Assembly: GCA_016200135.1 (NCBI GenBank)
Contig: JACQFI010000089.1
Coordinates: forward strand, 1-48,186
From: Planctomycetota bacterium
Lineage (GTDB): Bacteria; Planctomycetota; SZUA-567; H5-PLA8
DNA: 48,186 nucleotides
Reading direction: 5' to 3'
In this document: positions 37,616-45,651 of the stretch, piece after piece
How the letters are laid out: each line of letters starts with the position of its first letter
Position numbering within the stretch: the first letter of the stretch is position 1
Notes under the pieces: model-generated
What the model saw: the letters and a program-made list of their open reading frames with translations, nothing else
Databases searched by the model: none
What the model was told of the DNA's origin: nothing
Program-made: the position numbers and the translations under genes

Positions 37616-38488
37616 ATGCGCAAACACGTGACTGCAACGCCGCTTTCTCGCGAACGCTGGCATCTGTTGAAGCTGGAGCTTTACTGGGTCTACCGTGGCG
37701 CGATCGACCCCCGGTATATCGACTGCCAGACTTTTACGCCGGCATCGACCGCGTGGCTGATCCTTCGCGGGTGGGCCGGTTTGCGCTGCAAAAGCGGAGT
37801 GGTGCGGGCTCAAGAGAACGAATGGCTTGTTGCGCCGCCGGGAGAACGCACGGTGGTGGCCAGTCGCGATTGCGAGCTTCTGTCGATCGCATTCGTTGCC
37901 CGATGGGCCTTCGGGCGCGAACTGTTCCCGCTTCCCGCGGCCCTGGTGCTCTCCGGTGGCCCCGGGCCCGCGCTTCGCGGGCTGGCGGTTCGGCTGGCCT
38001 GCGAGGCCGAACGGTGGTTCCCGCGCGCGCGATACCAATTGCCGGCCAGCGTCGGCAGCATGCGTGGACATCTCCGCTTGGCCGCGGCCTTTTACCCCTG
38101 GTTTGAAGCGTTCGCCGATTCGCTCCAGAGTGCCGGTCTTTTTCCTGACGTGCTCGGCTTGGATTCGCGGATCGAGCAGGCGTTGCGGGCGCTCGACCGG
38201 GACGATCGGCAAATCCCAACGCCCGGCAAACTCGCCAGGCTTGTTGCGCTTAGCCCCAGCCAGCTTAACCGCCTGTTTCGCCGTGAATTAGGCAAAACGG
38301 TTCGGAATTATTGCGAATCGCGCAAGCTCGACGCCGCACGGTCGCTTCTCGTTGCGTCGAACGTTTCCATTAAAGAGACGGCTCACCGGCTAGGCTTTCT
38401 CTCTTCGCAACATTTCTCTCGCTGGTTCCGCCGTTCGGCGGGAACGACCCCTTCGCATTATCGCACCCATTGCAGAGCAGTCTCCTGA
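37616..38488 (+). CDS. AraC family transcriptional regulator
   Basis: A 290-residue regulator. The N-terminal about 170 residues form a cupin-like sensing domain (TAWLILRGWAGLRCKSGVVRAQENEWLVAPPGERT). The C-terminal about 100 residues carry two helix-turn-helix units (LARLVALSPSQLNRLFRRELGKTVRNYCESRKLDAARSLL and IKETAHRLGFLSSQHFSRWFRRSAGTTPSHYR), the AraC signature. Divergence from GH16 suggests that it controls polysaccharide use, with a sugar as the likely ligand. The start is either ATG 37616 or GTG 37607; no strong site helps. Confidence 0.93.
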   Translation: MRKHVTATPLSRERWHLLKLELYWVYRGAIDPRYIDCQTFTPASTAWLILRGWAGLRCKSGVVRAQENEWLVAPPGERTVVASRDCELLSIAFVARWAFGRELFPLPAALVLSGGPGPALRGLAVRLACEAERWFPRARYQLPASVGSMRGHLRLAAAFYPWFEAFADSLQSAGLFPDVLGLDSRIEQALRALDRDDRQIPTPGKLARLVALSPSQLNRLFRRELGKTVRNYCESRKLDAARSLLVASNVSIKETAHRLGFLSSQHFSRWFRRSAGTTPSHYRTHCRAVS

Positions 38489-38630
38489 TGCCGGTGATCG
38501 TTGTTGGCCGAAGGCAGGAAAAACGCTCATGGCATCTCCCCCCCAGGAACATTCGGCGACCGGATGAATCGCACACAATGGCCCGCTTATCGCGGACACC
38601 ATCATCGCCACCGCCGCGACCTGGCTTCGC

Positions 38631-38912
38631 TCATGGCGTGCGCGCCTCGCCGCGGCGGATGAGCGCCTCGCAAATCCAGGCGACAAGAACGAGCACCAGC
38701 AGATTGACGATCACGCACGGGAAAACGACGCCCGCCGAGTCGGCTTCCACGGCATCGGCGCCGACGAGCGAACCGATGGCAAGCTCCAACGCGGATTTGA
38801 TGGCTTCGAAATTGCGAACCTCTACAAACAGCAACGCGCCCGCTACGAACATCAACACCACCGCCGTGCTCAAATGAATCTGAAACCAGCGCCGCGTGGT
38901 CGGCTCGCTCAT
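38631..38912 (-). CDS. small membrane protein with RRWFQIHLST motif
   Basis: A 93-residue protein with two membrane helices: WFQIHLSTAVVLMFVAGALLFVE (about 9-31) and AGVVFPCVIVNLLVLVLVAWICEALI (about 60-86). The RRWFQIHLSTAVVLMF start is a recurrent signature of small planctomycete-type membrane proteins of unknown role. GGGAGG precedes the ATG by about nine bases. It follows the TPR protein gene on the same strand with a 27-base gap. Confidence 0.82.
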   Translation of the reverse strand: MSEPTTRRWFQIHLSTAVVLMFVAGALLFVEVRNFEAIKSALELAIGSLVGADAVEADSAGVVFPCVIVNLLVLVLVAWICEALIRRGEARTP

Positions 38913-38939
38913 GCCTGCGCGCCTCCCTCCCCCGCCCCG

Positions 38940-39749
38940 CTACGTCTTCTCCTCCTCCTTCTCCTTCGCCGTCTTCCCCTCCCCCTTCTTGCCCTTGGCC
39001 GCTTTCATCTCTTCGATGAACTTCAATTCGCTTATGGCGGTGGTGTTGCCGGGGTCGATCTTGAGCGACTCCTCGAAGACCTTCTGCGCGCCGTCCAGAT
39101 CGCCCAGGTCGATCTTCGAGAACCCGATCCCGCGCAGCGCGATGGGCAGATCCGAGCGCGACGCCTCGAAGCGCTCCGCGATCGCCCGCGCCTTCTCGTA
39201 CTCGGCCAGCGCCTCCTTTGTCTTGCCCAACTGGTTCAGGATGTAGCCGCGCTCGTTATGCAGCGCCGCCGCATACGGCGCGATCTTCTCCTCTTCTTCC
39301 AGATACAGCAGCGCGGGCTTGAAGCGCTTCTGCGCCGATGCGATGAACGCGCTGAGCTGCAGCGCTTCCAGGTAGCCCCAATCGAGCCACGCCACGTCCT
39401 GGTCGGGGTGCTCCTTCTTGTACGCGTCCACTTCCTTCTGGCTGGCCACGGAGATGTACGTCTTCTTCGGATCGGTGCACAGGGCCTTGAACCCGTCCAC
39501 GGCCTTATCGAGCAACTCGCCGGCCGTGCGCAAGTCGCCTTTCTTGATCGCATCGTAGGCCTGCCCCGCCAGCTTGCGGTGCTCGCTGCCCGGCCCGAGC
39601 TCCAGCCCCGCGACCTCGTGGAAGGTGTCCACCGTCTCGCTCTTCGACGGAGCCGGCTTCTTCTCTTCCTTGGTCTCTTCCTTCTTCTCTTCACCTACCA
39701 GCAGCCCGCAGGCCAGCACGGCGGCGGCGATCCCGGCATAGCGCAGCAT
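38940..39749 (-). CDS. TPR-containing putative lipoprotein
   Basis: A 269-residue protein. The N-terminus MLRYAGIAAAVLACGLL has a lipobox-like VLAC (Cys14), suggesting lipid anchoring; a Lys/Glu-rich stretch follows. TPR units are at about 140-240 (AALHNERGYILNQLGKTKEALAEYEKARAIAE and GIGFSKIDLGDLDGAQKVFEESLKIDPGN). The tail is Lys/Glu-only. AAGGAG precedes the ATG; frame upstream to 39911 is repeat DNA. It probably acts as an adaptor on the outer face of a membrane. It may be co-transcribed with the small membrane protein at 38631. Confidence 0.85.
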   Translation of the reverse strand: MLRYAGIAAAVLACGLLVGEEKKEETKEEKKPAPSKSETVDTFHEVAGLELGPGSEHRKLAGQAYDAIKKGDLRTAGELLDKAVDGFKALCTDPKKTYISVASQKEVDAYKKEHPDQDVAWLDWGYLEALQLSAFIASAQKRFKPALLYLEEEEKIAPYAAALHNERGYILNQLGKTKEALAEYEKARAIAERFEASRSDLPIALRGIGFSKIDLGDLDGAQKVFEESLKIDPGNTTAISELKFIEEMKAAKGKKGEGKTAKEKEEEKT

Positions 39750-39806
39750 CACGATCTCCTTTTTGAGTGCCTTCCGCGCCGCTGAAAGCCTGCGGCCGCG
39801 CCAAAA

Positions 39807-39977
39807 TTTCCCCTTAAGTGAAGGGGAGATACAGGGGAGTTCATTCGTACGCTTCTGGAAACTCCCTAGTGTAGTACCCCACGCTTCGTGAAGTTTTTCC
39901 CTCCCCCACAAGGGGGGAGAGGAAAAACGTCAACATTCGTAAGGCACTCCCCTAGCCCCTCCTTACGTAAGGAGGGG
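39807..39977. repeat. mosaic of short palindromes upstream of the TPR lipoprotein
   Basis: Contains TTTCCCCTTAAGTGAAGGGG (39807 onward), ACAGGGGAGTT, CCCTCCCCCAC-AAGGGGGGAG, and a 22-bp perfect palindrome with arms CCCCTCCTTAC / GTAAGGAGGGG at 39956-39977. The same modules occur at 1-67, including GGGATACAGGGGGGTT. The rest of 39750-40258 (40105-40255) holds TTTCGGATTT-type repeat and no supportable gene. Confidence 0.75.
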
Positions 39978-40258
39978 CTTTCAAGAGAGCCAATGCCTTC
40001 CTCACCCCGAGCAGCCTATCTTCCCGCGCTAGCGCCGAAAGGCCAGCCGAAAGAAGAGGTGGACGCGGCGGGAAGCGCAAGATCTTCTAATTTGGTTCTT
40101 ATTTCAGATTAAGACTTTCGTGTTTCAGATTTCGAATAGGCCGTTCTTCGTGCGTCTTCACTTCTTCGCGTCCCCTCGGCCTGAGCTCGGGTCGAAGGCT
40201 TCGTGGTGCAGTTGGCCGTAGTCTTTCGGATTTCGTGCTTCGAATTTCGGCTTTGCCG

Positions 40259-40885
40259 TTACTCCGGTTCTTCCGTCTTAACCGCCAGGTGGCTCCACCC
40301 CGCGCTCTTCAGCGCCTCCTCGACTTCGCTCAGCGGCAGCGGCGCGGACAGATCCGCCGCCGCGCGCGCAAATGCCACGCGGCCCGGCGGCAGGAGTGCG
40401 ACGACCCCGCCGAGCTCCGCGTCCTTCATGATCTGCGTCCCGTTCGTACCGAGCAGGCTCCTGAGCCCGCCCAGCAGGCCCTTCGCCTGCTCGCCCGTCT
40501 CGCTCACGCGCCGCATCCCCGCCGCGCGAAACGCCCGCCGCTCCGGGTCCGCGTACATCACGCACCCCGGCCGCAGCTCCTCTTCGAACGGTTCGAGGTA
40601 CACGGACTCGCTCGGCACGATGAGGTACACTTCCGCGCCGCGCAGCCGCAGTCCTTTCAAGTGCGCCGCGGCCTGCGAGGTCCGCGCCCGCGCCGCCGCC
40701 GCGAGCGCCGCCTCGTGCAGCGCCGAAAGGAAGATCAGCACGGCCTTCTGGTTCGTCCAGAGCTTGCCGAGCTCGCTTTTGTCGCCCTCGCTGTCGCGCA
40801 CTTCCGCCTTGGAAAGCGCCGCAAGGTCCACGCTGGCCGCGGGAGGCGGATTTGAGGGCGGCGCGTGAGCCGGTTCGCTGGACAT
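40259..40885 (-). CDS. peroxiredoxin-fold (AhpC/TSA-like, FAM213 type) protein without redox cysteines
   Basis: A 208-residue protein. From about residue 42 it follows the AhpC-TSA_2 order: KLWTNQKAVLIFLSALHEAALAAAARA (where FLRHFGCPFCRE normally stands), GLRLRGAEVYLIVPSESVYLEPFEEELRPGCVMYADPERRAFRAAGM. The CxxC of the fold is replaced by ALHEAAL and the only cysteine (near 107) is in the loop before the conserved ADP. It is thus unlikely to be a thiol peroxidase; the fold may serve as a binding or scaffold protein. No clear ribosome binding site. Confidence is for the fold match. Confidence 0.68.
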   Translation of the reverse strand: MSSEPAHAPPSNPPPAASVDLAALSKAEVRDSEGDKSELGKLWTNQKAVLIFLSALHEAALAAAARARTSQAAAHLKGLRLRGAEVYLIVPSESVYLEPFEEELRPGCVMYADPERRAFRAAGMRRVSETGEQAKGLLGGLRSLLGTNGTQIMKDAELGGVVALLPPGRVAFARAAADLSAPLPLSEVEEALKSAGWSHLAVKTEEPE

Positions 40886-41074
40886 GGTTTCGATACACCA
40901 CTCGTTGTTGGATAGCGGCGCCCCAGGCCGCCCGCGAGGCCCGGAGACCCTATCGTATCTTTCTCAACGAGCTAAGGCACGGGCCGTCAGGGAAAAAATG
41001 GAACTTCTGGCCAGCTACGTACATGGCCGGGAACGGATGAGGGACTGGGCGGCACCCCCAAGACTTGGTTACAT

Positions 41075-41277
41075 AGATTCAGCTCGGGCTCGGGTGCCAT
41101 GGGTCGCGGTTGTAGGCGACCCGTGCCGCCATGCGCGGTGGGCCGCGGCACATCGATGTAGGGTGTGGGCCGCACGCGCCGGTGGTCTTGGATTCGTCCC
41201 TGCCGTAGTGCTTCCGTGCGCCACGGCCCAGGTCGCAAACAGCCGCGACCCGTGGCGCTCACAACCGATCTGAATCT
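41075..41277. repeat. long inverted element, AGATTCAG / GGGTCGCGG family
   Basis: Left arm from 41075 (AGATTCAGCTCGG, then GGGTCGCGGTTGTAGGCGACC) pairs imperfectly over about 50 bases with the right arm ending at 41277 (CGCGACCCGTGGCGC, then CGATCTGAATCT). It is related to the GGTCGCAGACCTGTGCG inverted repeat at 22301-22382. It fills most of 40886-41275, which has no supportable gene; its right end reaches two bases into the next gene. Confidence 0.72.
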
Positions 41278-41635
41278 ATTCAGAGGGAGGGGAATGCGCG
41301 ATCCCGGCCACCCGCCGCATTATAATGACAAAGGTGAGCACCAAAAACACACAAATAATAATATTCAAAACGGAAAATACGAAATCAACATTGTAAGTTA
41401 TTCCACTGCTATCGTTGATTATTAAATAACGCATGCCCATAAAACCATTGAAGTCTTGCGATCTAATAGGCTCAACACATCTAAGCGGCCAACCATAACC
41501 AATTGGCGTATAATAATCACTCTCCGACAAATAAAAATAGGGCCTCCGAAATAAATTCAACGCCAGAAGAATACCTGAAAACGATGCAGCGATAACAAGT
41601 TCAAGCAATGAATATCTTATCTTTCTTATCTTCAT
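41276..41635 (-). CDS. small two-helix membrane protein
   Basis: A 119-residue, AT-rich gene. Two membrane helices: LLELVIAASFSGILLALNLF (about 10-29) and VFSVLNIIICVFLVLTFVIIM (about 86-106), with a middle segment containing YGWPLRCVEPI. AAGG about eight bases upstream supports the ATG. It looks paralogous to the protein at 41897-42442, which has the same YGWPxR box before a membrane helix. Its stop codon lies in the inverted element to the left. Confidence 0.78.
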   Translation of the reverse strand: MKIRKIRYSLLELVIAASFSGILLALNLFRRPYFYLSESDYYTPIGYGWPLRCVEPIRSQDFNGFMGMRYLIINDSSGITYNVDFVFSVLNIIICVFLVLTFVIIMRRVAGIAHSPPSE

Positions 41636-41896
41636 TTTTCATACCTTATGAGCTGATTGGCTACTGTCGCTGTCAGAAACTCAAGACCGCGCCGTGCGCC
41701 CATGTCACTGGTGACACTCACCAGTCCATAAACTTTTTTCCTCTCAATTTGAAGACAATTTCAAGTTACTGCACTAGCTGCATACAACCGCTGCCAGTGG
41801 CGCCAGATCGAAAAGCCCTAGACCTAATCGGGATCTTAGCCAGTGCTTCAAGCTCAAGGTAAGGGGGATAGAGAGGGTATTCAATTATCTCTTGGG

Positions 41897-42442
41897 TCAT
41901 TGTTGCTTGGGGGAGTGGGGATGACGGCCTACGATGTACTTTTCGACAATATATCCTGTGGCCATGAGCACCAGAAATACTATCGGAATTGCGTACCAAA
42001 AATCCACCAAGGTGTCTTTATAAAATTCTGACGCCGAAATATTACTTCCTGCTGCTAGGTCGTCGGCTCGTCGTTTTTCGGATTCGAGAACTAAAATGCC
42101 CAAGCCTATACTCGCTAGGAAGAAAACAGCCAAACAAGTAGATAAATGAATTCGAAATCTGAAGTGTATTAAAGGTACAAGTTTTATTATAAGCAAAAGG
42201 ATACACACAAAAATAATGACATTTCCTACGACAGCAGCCCAATTCGTCTCAGTTCCAGACACAAGTTTCAAATCATATCCAAAATACTCAACCGTGTAAG
42301 CTCTGAATGGCCAGCCATAGTACGCCCAGACCATAGGTTCACCTTTCAACGCTGCGCCGCCCGACACTCTGAAATTAGCCCACATAAATACAACGGCGAC
42401 TATCGCAATCGCTGTAATCAGATGAGAGCGAATCTTTTTCAT
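41897..42442 (-). CDS. four-helix membrane protein with YGWPFR box and IHLST motif
   Basis: A 181-residue protein with helices at about 7-25, 68-90, 97-117 and 142-163. The first is HLITAIAIVAVVFMWANFR, then WAYYGWPFRAYTVEYFGYD, NWAAVVGNVIIFVCILLLIIKLV and HFRFRIHLSTCLAVFFLASIGLGIL. The RFRIHLSTxLAVFF block is the same signature as in the protein at 38631, and the YGWPFR box is shared with 41276. The start was set at MKKIRSH because upstream frame is low-complexity. AT-rich. Function unknown. The 41636-41896 gap shows no gene. Confidence 0.78.
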   Translation of the reverse strand: MKKIRSHLITAIAIVAVVFMWANFRVSGGAALKGEPMVWAYYGWPFRAYTVEYFGYDLKLVSGTETNWAAVVGNVIIFVCILLLIIKLVPLIHFRFRIHLSTCLAVFFLASIGLGILVLESEKRRADDLAAGSNISASEFYKDTLVDFWYAIPIVFLVLMATGYIVEKYIVGRHPHSPKQQ

Positions 42443-42651
42443 TTGAACGTAGACCTGGTGTTTGCCGGCTGCCATCACTGTCTGAAACTCACGGGTTGGT
42501 GGCACTGGCTGAAGCAGTATGCAGCCAGTGAATCTCCACCACTTCCCTCCCCAATAGGCTATGAAGTGCCCGAGCCCGTTCAACCTCCGGCGCTCATATG
42601 CCAGCTCAATGAATTGCAAGACGCCTTCGGATATCGCATTTCGGATCTGCC

Positions 42652-42695
42652 TTTCTTCGTGAACCTTCGTGTTCTTCGTGTCTTCGTGGTGCAGT
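42652..42695. repeat. TTCGTGTTCTTCGTG repeat
   Basis: Tandem TTCTTCGTGAACCTTCGTG, TTCTTCGTGTCTTCGTGGTG. The reverse complement (CACCACGAAGACACGAAGAA) recurs at 47554-47580 and 47944-47968, where it forms part of a gene. Confidence 0.8.
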
Positions 42696-42704
42696 TGTCC
42701 GCCG

Positions 42705-43337
42705 CTACGATTTGGACTCGGGGGTATCGGGAAAGTTATCGGTCATGGCCACTTTGTAGCCCAACAGACCGGAGATCTTTCCGGCGAGCGCCTGGACCTC
42801 GGCGGAATGGCGCATGCGCCCGCCGTTCAGGTCGAGCGGCTTATTCCGGCCGCGCAGTTCGATGCCGAAGGATTTGACCGGATGGAGGCCGTAGCGCGGG
42901 GTCCATTGGAACGTATACAGGTGGATGTTCGTGAACTCCCCCGCTTGCCAGGTTTTTAAGATGGCCGTCTTCCCGAAGCGGATCCGCCAGGAAACGATGG
43001 TGCGCGCCTGGCCGTCGAAGGTGAAGCCCCGTGTGGTTCTCGCCTGGAACGCCGCCCGGAGAACCATCAGGCCCGAAATCCCCCAGATCACGGAGCACGC
43101 TTCCCACGGAAAGCGCCACGGCTCGAAGCGCTCCGGGGCGCTCCACCATTTGGTCGTCGCGTCGGGCGTAGGAACCTCGTTCTTGCGCGTCGGTTGCCGG
43201 TCGGAGAGCAGCGGAATGATCGTGAGCGTGGAGAGCACCCCCGCGCAAAAAACCGTCAGGATCGCGTCGAAGTATTTAACGCCATCGCGGGGCCGATAGC
43301 GCAGCCTGGGGCCCTCCTGAACAATCAGGTCTTCCAC
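42705..43337 (-). CDS. membrane protein with PH-like C-terminal region
   Basis: A 210-residue protein starting with GTG (GGAGGG seven bases upstream). Helices at about 22-42 (YFDAILTVFCAGVLSTLTIIPLL) and 78-96 (WEACSVIWGISGLMVLRAAF). The last 110 residues (FTFDGQARTIVSWRIRFGKTAILKTWQAGEFTNIHLYTFQW...SFGIELRGRNKPLDLNGGRM) have the strand pattern of bacterial PH-like domains. Function unknown. Confidence 0.75.
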   Translation of the reverse strand: MEDLIVQEGPRLRYRPRDGVKYFDAILTVFCAGVLSTLTIIPLLSDRQPTRKNEVPTPDATTKWWSAPERFEPWRFPWEACSVIWGISGLMVLRAAFQARTTRGFTFDGQARTIVSWRIRFGKTAILKTWQAGEFTNIHLYTFQWTPRYGLHPVKSFGIELRGRNKPLDLNGGRMRHSAEVQALAGKISGLLGYKVAMTDNFPDTPESKS

Positions 43338-43663
43338 CGCTCACCCTCCGGGACTTAGGTCGCATTATACACCAGGCGCCGGATACAGGGACAGCCCGCT
43401 CACCAACTTTTGACAGTCGCCCATTGCATCTGAACCGTCCGCGCCCTCCTCCGTTCTCCGTGCCTCCGCGGTGGAATAAGACACCTCATAAACACAAGCG
43501 GCATGGTACCTTCGGAGGCGGTTCGAAAACCAGCGGCAGGCTTTTAAGTCGGTACACGCCGTAGGAGCGCGGCAAGGGCTGGCGCGGCGTGATTTTCTTC
43601 GTCTTATAAGTTATTGTTGGATAGAAGGATGTACACGAATATAAGAAACTGGCGACAAACGGA

Positions 43664-43691
43664 TTGACTCGTAGACAGATTAGGGTAATAC
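43664..43691 (+). promoter_or_regulatory. weak candidate promoter for the small-gene cassette
   Basis: TTGACT (43664-43669) and TAATAC (43686-43691) are 16 bp apart, about 135 bases before the HTH gene. The -10 match is poor. The remaining 43338-43824 stretch has a TTCTCCGTGCCTCCGCGGTGG-type repeat arm near 43455 and no gene I can support. Confidence 0.25.
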
Positions 43692-43824
43692 CTAAATAGT
43701 ATCTTCCGGAGCGCGACCGCGCTCCATTCCACAACCATCCGCCCCCAGGGCGGCCGGCGCCATCGCTGGGCGTGGCGACCGTTCGCATGCGTAACGCGGG
43801 CCCAACCGCGCGATGGGGGGACTC

Positions 43825-44127
43825 ATGTCTGAACATAACCTGTGGCCAGGAAAACAGCCGGCGCCGCCCGGAATTTCGAACGGCGCAGCGGCGGAACTCT
43901 TGCGCACGCCTGAGGTGGCCCGGCGGCTGGGGCTCTCGAAGCGCCGCGTGCAAATGCTGCTCAAAGCAGGCCTGCTGCCCGGCGCCCGCTTGGGCCGCAC
44001 GTGGCTCATCCCGCGCCAGGCGCTCGACGGGTACCTCCGCGGCGTCGCCACGCAGGCCCGCAAGAACCTTGTGCGCCGCAAATCGCTCGCGCAAGAAGCG
44101 AAACCAGGCGAAATCGAGCGCAGCTAG
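43825..44127 (+). CDS. excisionase-type helix-turn-helix protein
   Basis: A 100-residue protein with a MerR/excisionase-like winged helix (about 26-75: LLRTPEVARRLGLSKRRVQMLLKAGLLPGARLGRTWLIPRQALDGYL). Such proteins bind DNA and often direct phage or plasmid excision or act as small regulators. A G-rich stretch lies just before the ATG. First of four small genes in a row that look like a phage- or element-derived cassette. Confidence 0.87.
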   Translation: MSEHNLWPGKQPAPPGISNGAAAELLRTPEVARRLGLSKRRVQMLLKAGLLPGARLGRTWLIPRQALDGYLRGVATQARKNLVRRKSLAQEAKPGEIERS

Positions 44128-44191
44128 CGTCTTCAAGCGCGCTACCCGCGCTTTAACCTCGTTTATATATACAGAGAGGACAAAGGAAAAG

Positions 44192-44569
44192 ATGAACACG
44201 AATTCAGAACCAAAAACACTCAAAAATACAGGCGAGGAGAAACTCCATCCCGTCGCAGCCGCCGTCGCGCTCCGGAAATTCTTCCGGAAAACGGCCAAAA
44301 AACTCGCGCCGAAAGATCGCGCCATGCAGGAAGATCTCGCGCAGGAAATGGCGCTCGCCGTGCTTCAATGCAAGCGTCCGGCGGCGCGGAAATTCTTTTG
44401 CACGTTGGGCGAATGGCGCGCGAAGGATTTTCTGCGCCGTTACGGCGATCCCGCCGGCGGGACGCTGGAGGACATCATGCGGCGCGAAGAGGCTGAAAAC
44501 GAGCGCGCTGCGAAGGACGAAGAAGATCCTTCGGAACGCGTTTTGGAGCTGCTTGGCGTTCAGGCCTGA
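44192..44569 (+). CDS. small helical protein resembling sigma region 2
   Basis: A 125-residue protein. The middle (ALRKFFRKTAKKLAPKDRAMQEDLAQEMALAVLQCKRPAARKFFCTLGEWRAKDFLRRYGD) resembles the DLAQE core of sigma-70 region 2 and the following R-rich helix, but region 4 is missing. It ends in a Glu-rich helix. AAAGGA five bases before the ATG sets the start. Possibly a phage-type sigma-like protein; the function is not established. Confidence 0.68.
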   Translation: MNTNSEPKTLKNTGEEKLHPVAAAVALRKFFRKTAKKLAPKDRAMQEDLAQEMALAVLQCKRPAARKFFCTLGEWRAKDFLRRYGDPAGGTLEDIMRREEAENERAAKDEEDPSERVLELLGVQA

Positions 44570-44722
44570 AAACGAATGCACGAAGCGAGTCCGGGAGAAT
44601 TTCCCGGGCCGGCGGCGGGGAGATACTGTTTCACAACAGTCCCCGCGGCCCCCGTCGCGGCCGGTTCCACGGCCGCACGGCGGGCCCCTCCGCCGCCGCC
44701 AAGGTTTTTCAGAGGAGAAAAA

Positions 44723-44986
44723 ATGGAACGCGCGCGGACGGAACTTCACGGCGAACGTTTGGCGCGGCTGGAAGCGCAGCTCGACCAGCTCGTTTTAGTG
44801 GCGGCGCGGACGCACGCGGACTTGCGCGAACACCTCGACTGGCAGCGGCGGATGCACGAACAGCACGCGGCGCGGATCGGCGCGCTGGAACTCGAAACGG
44901 CGCGGACGCGGACGCATTTGGCGTGGATGAAAGCGCTTTGGGTCGCGGCGCAAGGCGTGATTTTTGGGTGGCTAGGGCTGAAATAG
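44723..44986 (+). CDS. coiled-coil protein with C-terminal membrane helix (XhlA-like)
   Basis: An 87-residue protein: heptad-rich helix (about 1-62, ERLARLEAQLDQLVLVAARTHADLREHLDWQRRMHEQHAARIGALELETARTRTHL) then one membrane helix (MKALWVAAQGVIFGWLGL). The layout matches phage XhlA-type haemolysin/holin-associated proteins. AGAGGAG is close to the ATG. A terminator follows at 45031. Confidence 0.72.
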   Translation: MERARTELHGERLARLEAQLDQLVLVAARTHADLREHLDWQRRMHEQHAARIGALELETARTRTHLAWMKALWVAAQGVIFGWLGLK

Positions 44987-45030
44987 TTTTTGCTTCGAGT
45001 GAAACGAGTTGTTTTGCGGGAATGCGTAGA

Positions 45031-45088
45031 GCCTCGCGGAAGTCTGAAAACAGAGAATCGTTTTCACGCTTCCGCGGGGCTTTTTTAT
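45031..45088 (+). terminator. rho-independent terminator with long stem
   Basis: GCCTCGCGGAAG (45031-45042) pairs with CTTCCGCGGGGC (ending 45080), and the stem extends inward through TGAAAAC / GTTTTCA with two mismatches. TTTTTTATTT follows. It ends the XhlA-like gene, and separates it from the next small gene. Confidence 0.85.
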
Positions 45089-45141
45089 TTACCTTGATTT
45101 TTGCTCCGGAATTCGGGGCATGGGAAAACAGGAGGCGGCGC

Positions 45142-45387
45142 ATGCTGTTGCGGATCTTGGGGAAGCTGGGCGGGCGGAAGTTCATCGTGGCGGTCTTTTC
45201 GGCGCTGGCGGTGGGGCTGAATTCGTATTTCGGGATCAGCGAGGCGGCGGTGATGACCATCGGCGGTATCGCGGCGTCGTACTTGCTCGGGCAGGGCCTG
45301 GCGGACGGGCTATCGGGCGGGGAGACGTCGTCAGTGGCGCAGGTGCAGGGCGAAGCGCAACAGGATAGACAGGATGGGACAGGATAA
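45142..45387 (+). CDS. small holin-like membrane protein
   Basis: An 81-residue protein with two membrane helices: KFIVAVFSALAVGLNSYFGI (about 13-32) and AVMTIGGIAASYLLGQGLADGL (about 36-57), and a Gln/Ser/Glu-rich tail. The arrangement (two helices, LLGQGLAD end) fits class II holin-like proteins of phages. AGGAGG seven bases before the ATG. The tail end is close to the repeat mosaic that starts at 45400. Confidence 0.7.
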   Translation: MLLRILGKLGGRKFIVAVFSALAVGLNSYFGISEAAVMTIGGIAASYLLGQGLADGLSGGETSSVAQVQGEAQQDRQDGTG

Positions 45388-45399
45388 GACGAACTTGGC

Positions 45400-45457
45400 G
45401 CGTGGCGCGTAGAGCGAATTGCAACGACATTGCAAATCGAGAATTGAAAATGCAAAT
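45400..45457. repeat. repeat mosaic GCGTAGAGCG and GCAAATTGAG families
   Basis: GCGCGTAGAGCG, then ATTGCAAATCGAGAATTGA, then AAAATGCAAATTGAG. The second module recurs in 47614-47710 (reverse orientation in part) and 48028-48067. Confidence 0.8.
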
Positions 45458-45579
45458 TGAGGCGGGGCGCGAACGGCATAGGACTTATGGGACCGATTAG
45501 ACCTATGGGATCTGGCGGCGATGTGGATTTTGTGCGGGAGCGTGGAGTTGCGGGGGATATGGCTGGGAGATTTACCCGG

Positions 45580-45651
45580 GAAGTTACTGAGCGATTGGCC
45601 GCGGAAGTTGCTGAGCGTTTGACTGAGAAAGTTGCTGAGCGATTGGCTGGG
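45580..45651. repeat. three tandem 24-bp units overlapping the 3' end of the desaturase-like gene
   Basis: Units 45580-45603, 45604-45627 and 45628-45651 share AAGTTGCTGAGCGATTGGC with few changes. On the minus strand they encode the last residues (SQSNAQQLPRPIAQ) and the stop of the gene at 45584. A TATGGGACCGATTAGACC-type repeat lies just left (45487-45512). Confidence 0.85.

Noticed and set aside
43486..44325. Minus-strand open frame across the small-gene cassette
   Set aside because: It runs antisense through the HTH gene and noncoding DNA and has no start signal or domain.
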